Made by a program: the position numbers and the translations under genes
Source of the DNA: an uncultured bacterium
Lineage (GTDB): Bacteria > Actinomycetota > Actinomycetes > S36-B12
Direction of reading: 5' to 3'
Assembly: GCA_903908025.1 (NCBI GenBank)
Contig: CAIVQM010000412.1
Location: forward strand, 1-6,543
DNA length: 6,543 bases
Notes under the pieces: model-generated
Seen by the model: only the letters and a program-made list of their open reading frames with translations
The model's database searches: none
What the model was told of the DNA's origin: nothing
In this document: piece after piece, positions 4,874 through 6,543 of the stretch
How the letters are laid out: each line of letters begins with the position of its first letter
How positions within the stretch are numbered: the first letter of the stretch is position 1

Positions 4874-5668
4874 GTGGAACAGGAGCCGGCAGTCTCGCCG
4901 ATGGTGCGGCTCAATCAGATTGCCCAGTTCGCTCGACCACGCACATGGATCTTGCTGATCGCGGTCGTCACTTTGCTGTTCGGGGTGCTGGCCTGGGCCG
5001 CGCTGGCACGGGCGCCGAAGACGGTCCTGGCGTCGGGCATCATCTCGACGCAGGGTGGCCCGGTGAATATCGGCACGTCGCTCGACGGGACCGTGACCGA
5101 TGTATACGTGGGCCTTGGCGAGACCGTGCAGGCGGGCAACACCATCGCGGTGGTCAAGGATGATGCCGGTCGGTCGCTGCGGGTACTTTCGCCGGTCACG
5201 GGCGTCATCATCGAGATCTCGACGCAGGTCGGTGACTTCGTCAATGTCGGTGACACGGTCGGCACATTGCAGAACAACGGCGAGGCGCTCGAGGCGATCG
5301 CCTTGATGCCGGTTTCGACGGTCGGGGATGTCAAGGTCGGGCAGCTGGCCCGAATCGCACCGGACTCCGTTCCCGTCGGTGATTTCGGCTACTTGACCGG
5401 GACCGTGATGTCGGTGGGTGCCTCGCCGATGAGCGATGCGCGGGTGGCTCAGCTCGAGGGCAGCATCTCCGGGTTCGATTCGTCGACGGACATCGGTGAG
5501 CCGGTCGTGGAGGTGCGGATCCGGTTGGAACCGGATCCCACCAACCCATCGGGCTTCGCCTGGACGGTCGGCACCGGCCCGCCGTTCACACCCCTGGCCG
5601 GAACCCCATGGAACGGCAGCATCGTCCTCGGCAGTACGACACCGTTGTCGACCCTCCTCGGCATCTGA
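4874..5668 (+). CDS. HlyD-like membrane fusion/secretion protein of an NHLP-type export system
   Basis: A 264-residue accessory protein that couples to the ABC exporter encoded by the next gene. A short cytosolic N-terminus (1-23) is followed by one membrane segment at about 24-46 (WILLIAVVTLLFGVLAWAAL) and a large extracytoplasmic region. Two lipoyl/barrel-sandwich half-motifs are visible: DGTVTDVYVGLGETVQAGNT at 71-90 and SPVTGVIIEISTQVGDFVNV at 106-125. They are joined directly, without the long coiled-coil hairpin of classical HlyD. A beta-barrel region follows (VGQLARIAPDSVPVGDFGYL, then the VEVRIRL segment) with a C-terminal PSGFAW...GPPFTPLAGTPWNGSIVLG segment typical of NHLP bacteriocin-system secretion proteins of high-GC actinobacteria. 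The length matches that group. The start is GTG, leaderless. Its TGA overlaps the ATG of the transporter by one base, indicating translational coupling. Family call strong; the cargo is unknown. Confidence 0.85.
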   Translation: MEQEPAVSPMVRLNQIAQFARPRTWILLIAVVTLLFGVLAWAALARAPKTVLASGIISTQGGPVNIGTSLDGTVTDVYVGLGETVQAGNTIAVVKDDAGRSLRVLSPVTGVIIEISTQVGDFVNVGDTVGTLQNNGEALEAIALMPVSTVGDVKVGQLARIAPDSVPVGDFGYLTGTVMSVGASPMSDARVAQLEGSISGFDSSTDIGEPVVEVRIRLEPDPTNPSGFAWTVGTGPPFTPLAGTPWNGSIVLGSTTPLSTLLGI

Positions 5669-6543
5669 TGTCCGTTGAGGTTCGCCTGGCCCAGGGTGAG
5701 AACGAGACGGGAGTCACCTGCCTCGGCATGGTGCTCGCCTCGCATGGTCTGGCGGTCGGGCAGGAGGAGCTCCGCATGGTGTGCGGGGTGGGTCGCGATG
5801 GCACCGACCTCGATGTGCTGGCTCGCGCAGCGGAGACCTACGGCTTCATTGCACACGTTCGTGAAGGCAGTGTCGAGGAGCTGAAGGATGCACCGCTTCC
5901 CCTGATCGCCAGCTGGGGCACGGCGCATGTTGCGGTCATCGATCGGCACCGGGGTGATGCCTGGGGCATCGTCGACCCGATCGACGGCCGGGTCGAGGTG
6001 TCGGCCGCGTCGATCGCGAACCTGCTAGGCCCGCGCGTGCTGGCCATCGCGCCAGGCCCGGACTTCCGTCCCGGTCCACGGGTGCCGGGCATGGTGTCGC
6101 TGCTGGCTTCGCGAGCCGCGCGCACCAAGGCCGGCATCGCCTACGTCGTCATCGCTGGGCTCGCCCTGATCATCCCCGGTGTGGCCGCCCCCGGCTTCAT
6201 GCGGCTCTTCGTCGATGGCTACCTGAGCGGAGGTGACACGTCTGGGGTGCGCGGAATCATGATCGGGTTGACGGTTGCCCTCGCCTTCACCGTCATCCTC
6301 ACTGCCCTGCAGCTGTTCGGGCTGCGCCGGTTGCTGACCGGCACCGTCACCCTGAACGCGGCCTACTTCGTCTGGCATCTCATCCGCATGCCGGCGTGGT
6401 TCTACAGCCAACGTGATGCGACCACGCTCGCCTACCGCGTGAAGTTGAACGAGCAAATGGCTGATGTGCTGTCCGGTCGGTTCACAGCGGCCCTGCTCGC
6501 ACAGATCACGGGTGCCTTCTATCTCGTGGTGATGTTCATCTTC
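5668..6543 (+). CDS. NHLP-type peptide exporter: C39-peptidase-like domain plus ABC permease (3' truncated); catalytic Cys absent
   Basis: The first 292 residues of an ABC exporter; the rest of the permease and the ATPase domain lie beyond the window. Residues 1-125 align by eye with the C39 bacteriocin-processing domain: VCGVGRDGTDLDVLARAAETYGF (described 38-60), PLPLIASWGTAHVAVID with the catalytic His at H87, and IVDPIDG with Asp103. In the Cys motif, normally Q...CGxxxL, the line reads AQGENETGVTCLGMVLASHG. Thr14 stands where the nucleophile Cys should precede Gly15, and Gln9 is one residue closer than usual. Cys18 is at a non-catalytic position. Cleavage activity is therefore predicted lost, as in the C39-like domain of HlyB. 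The linker PGPDFRPGPRVPG is typical of NHLP exporters. Membrane segments are at about 156-178, 196-217 and from 275 on. It is coupled to the HlyD-like gene by a TGATG overlap, with no clear Shine-Dalgarno site of its own. Confidence 0.85.
   Translation, partial: MSVEVRLAQGENETGVTCLGMVLASHGLAVGQEELRMVCGVGRDGTDLDVLARAAETYGFIAHVREGSVEELKDAPLPLIASWGTAHVAVIDRHRGDAWGIVDPIDGRVEVSAASIANLLGPRVLAIAPGPDFRPGPRVPGMVSLLASRAARTKAGIAYVVIAGLALIIPGVAAPGFMRLFVDGYLSGGDTSGVRGIMIGLTVALAFTVILTALQLFGLRRLLTGTVTLNAAYFVWHLIRMPAWFYSQRDATTLAYRVKLNEQMADVLSGRFTAALLAQITGAFYLVVMFIF

Noticed and set aside
5719..5721. Cys18 of the transporter as the C39 nucleophile
   Set aside because: The family nucleophile is directly followed by Gly and sits four residues before Cys18; Cys18 falls at the small-residue position just before the conserved Leu.
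1..6543. CRISPR array, tRNA, rRNA or insertion sequence
   Set aside because: No regularly spaced repeats, cloverleaf-like segments with anticodon stems, or transposase motifs and terminal repeats were seen on either strand.

Overview
The window is GC-rich and densely coded, with short intergenic gaps, frequent GTG starts and TANNNT boxes 6-7 nt upstream of start codons that lack a Shine-Dalgarno site. Together with the families seen (DUF1707/2TM protein, DcsG-like ATP-grasp, NHLP-type exporter) this points to a high-GC actinobacterium. The genus cannot be read from the sequence, and no tRNA, rRNA, CRISPR array or insertion sequence is visible.

Layout. Bases 1-50 are the last codons of a forward gene. 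A long hairpin (58-108) follows, and its right arm holds the stop of a small reverse-strand XRE-type HTH protein (88-384). Divergent from it is a forward DcsG-like ATP-grasp ligase (423-1307), then a DUF1707/2TM membrane protein (1346-1783) that converges on a reverse-strand Prx5-type peroxiredoxin (1803-2288). A 122-bp divergent gap with two perfect 14-bp palindromes separates the peroxiredoxin from a forward gene (2411-3175). That gene looks like a double-stranded beta-helix Fe(II)/2-oxoglutarate oxygenase with HxD...H...R residues. Next is a secreted clan GH-A glycosidase (3234-4784), GH39-like, with an Ig-like N-terminal domain.

The last 1.7 kb begins a peptide-export operon: an NHLP-type HlyD/membrane-fusion protein (4874-5668), overlapping by one base a C39-peptidase-like/ABC transporter that runs off the end (5668 to >6543). 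The transporter N-terminus resembles NHLP bacteriocin exporters, but the catalytic Cys of the C39 domain reads as Thr14 while the His (H87) and Asp (D103) are kept. It is therefore predicted not to cleave leaders by itself. The precursor peptide, any second ABC protein and the maturation enzymes are not in this window.

The first 4.8 kb looks like ordinary, mostly independently transcribed genes. The most interesting part is the exporter operon at the right edge with its altered peptidase. The second is the peroxiredoxin/oxygenase divergent region with its palindromes.
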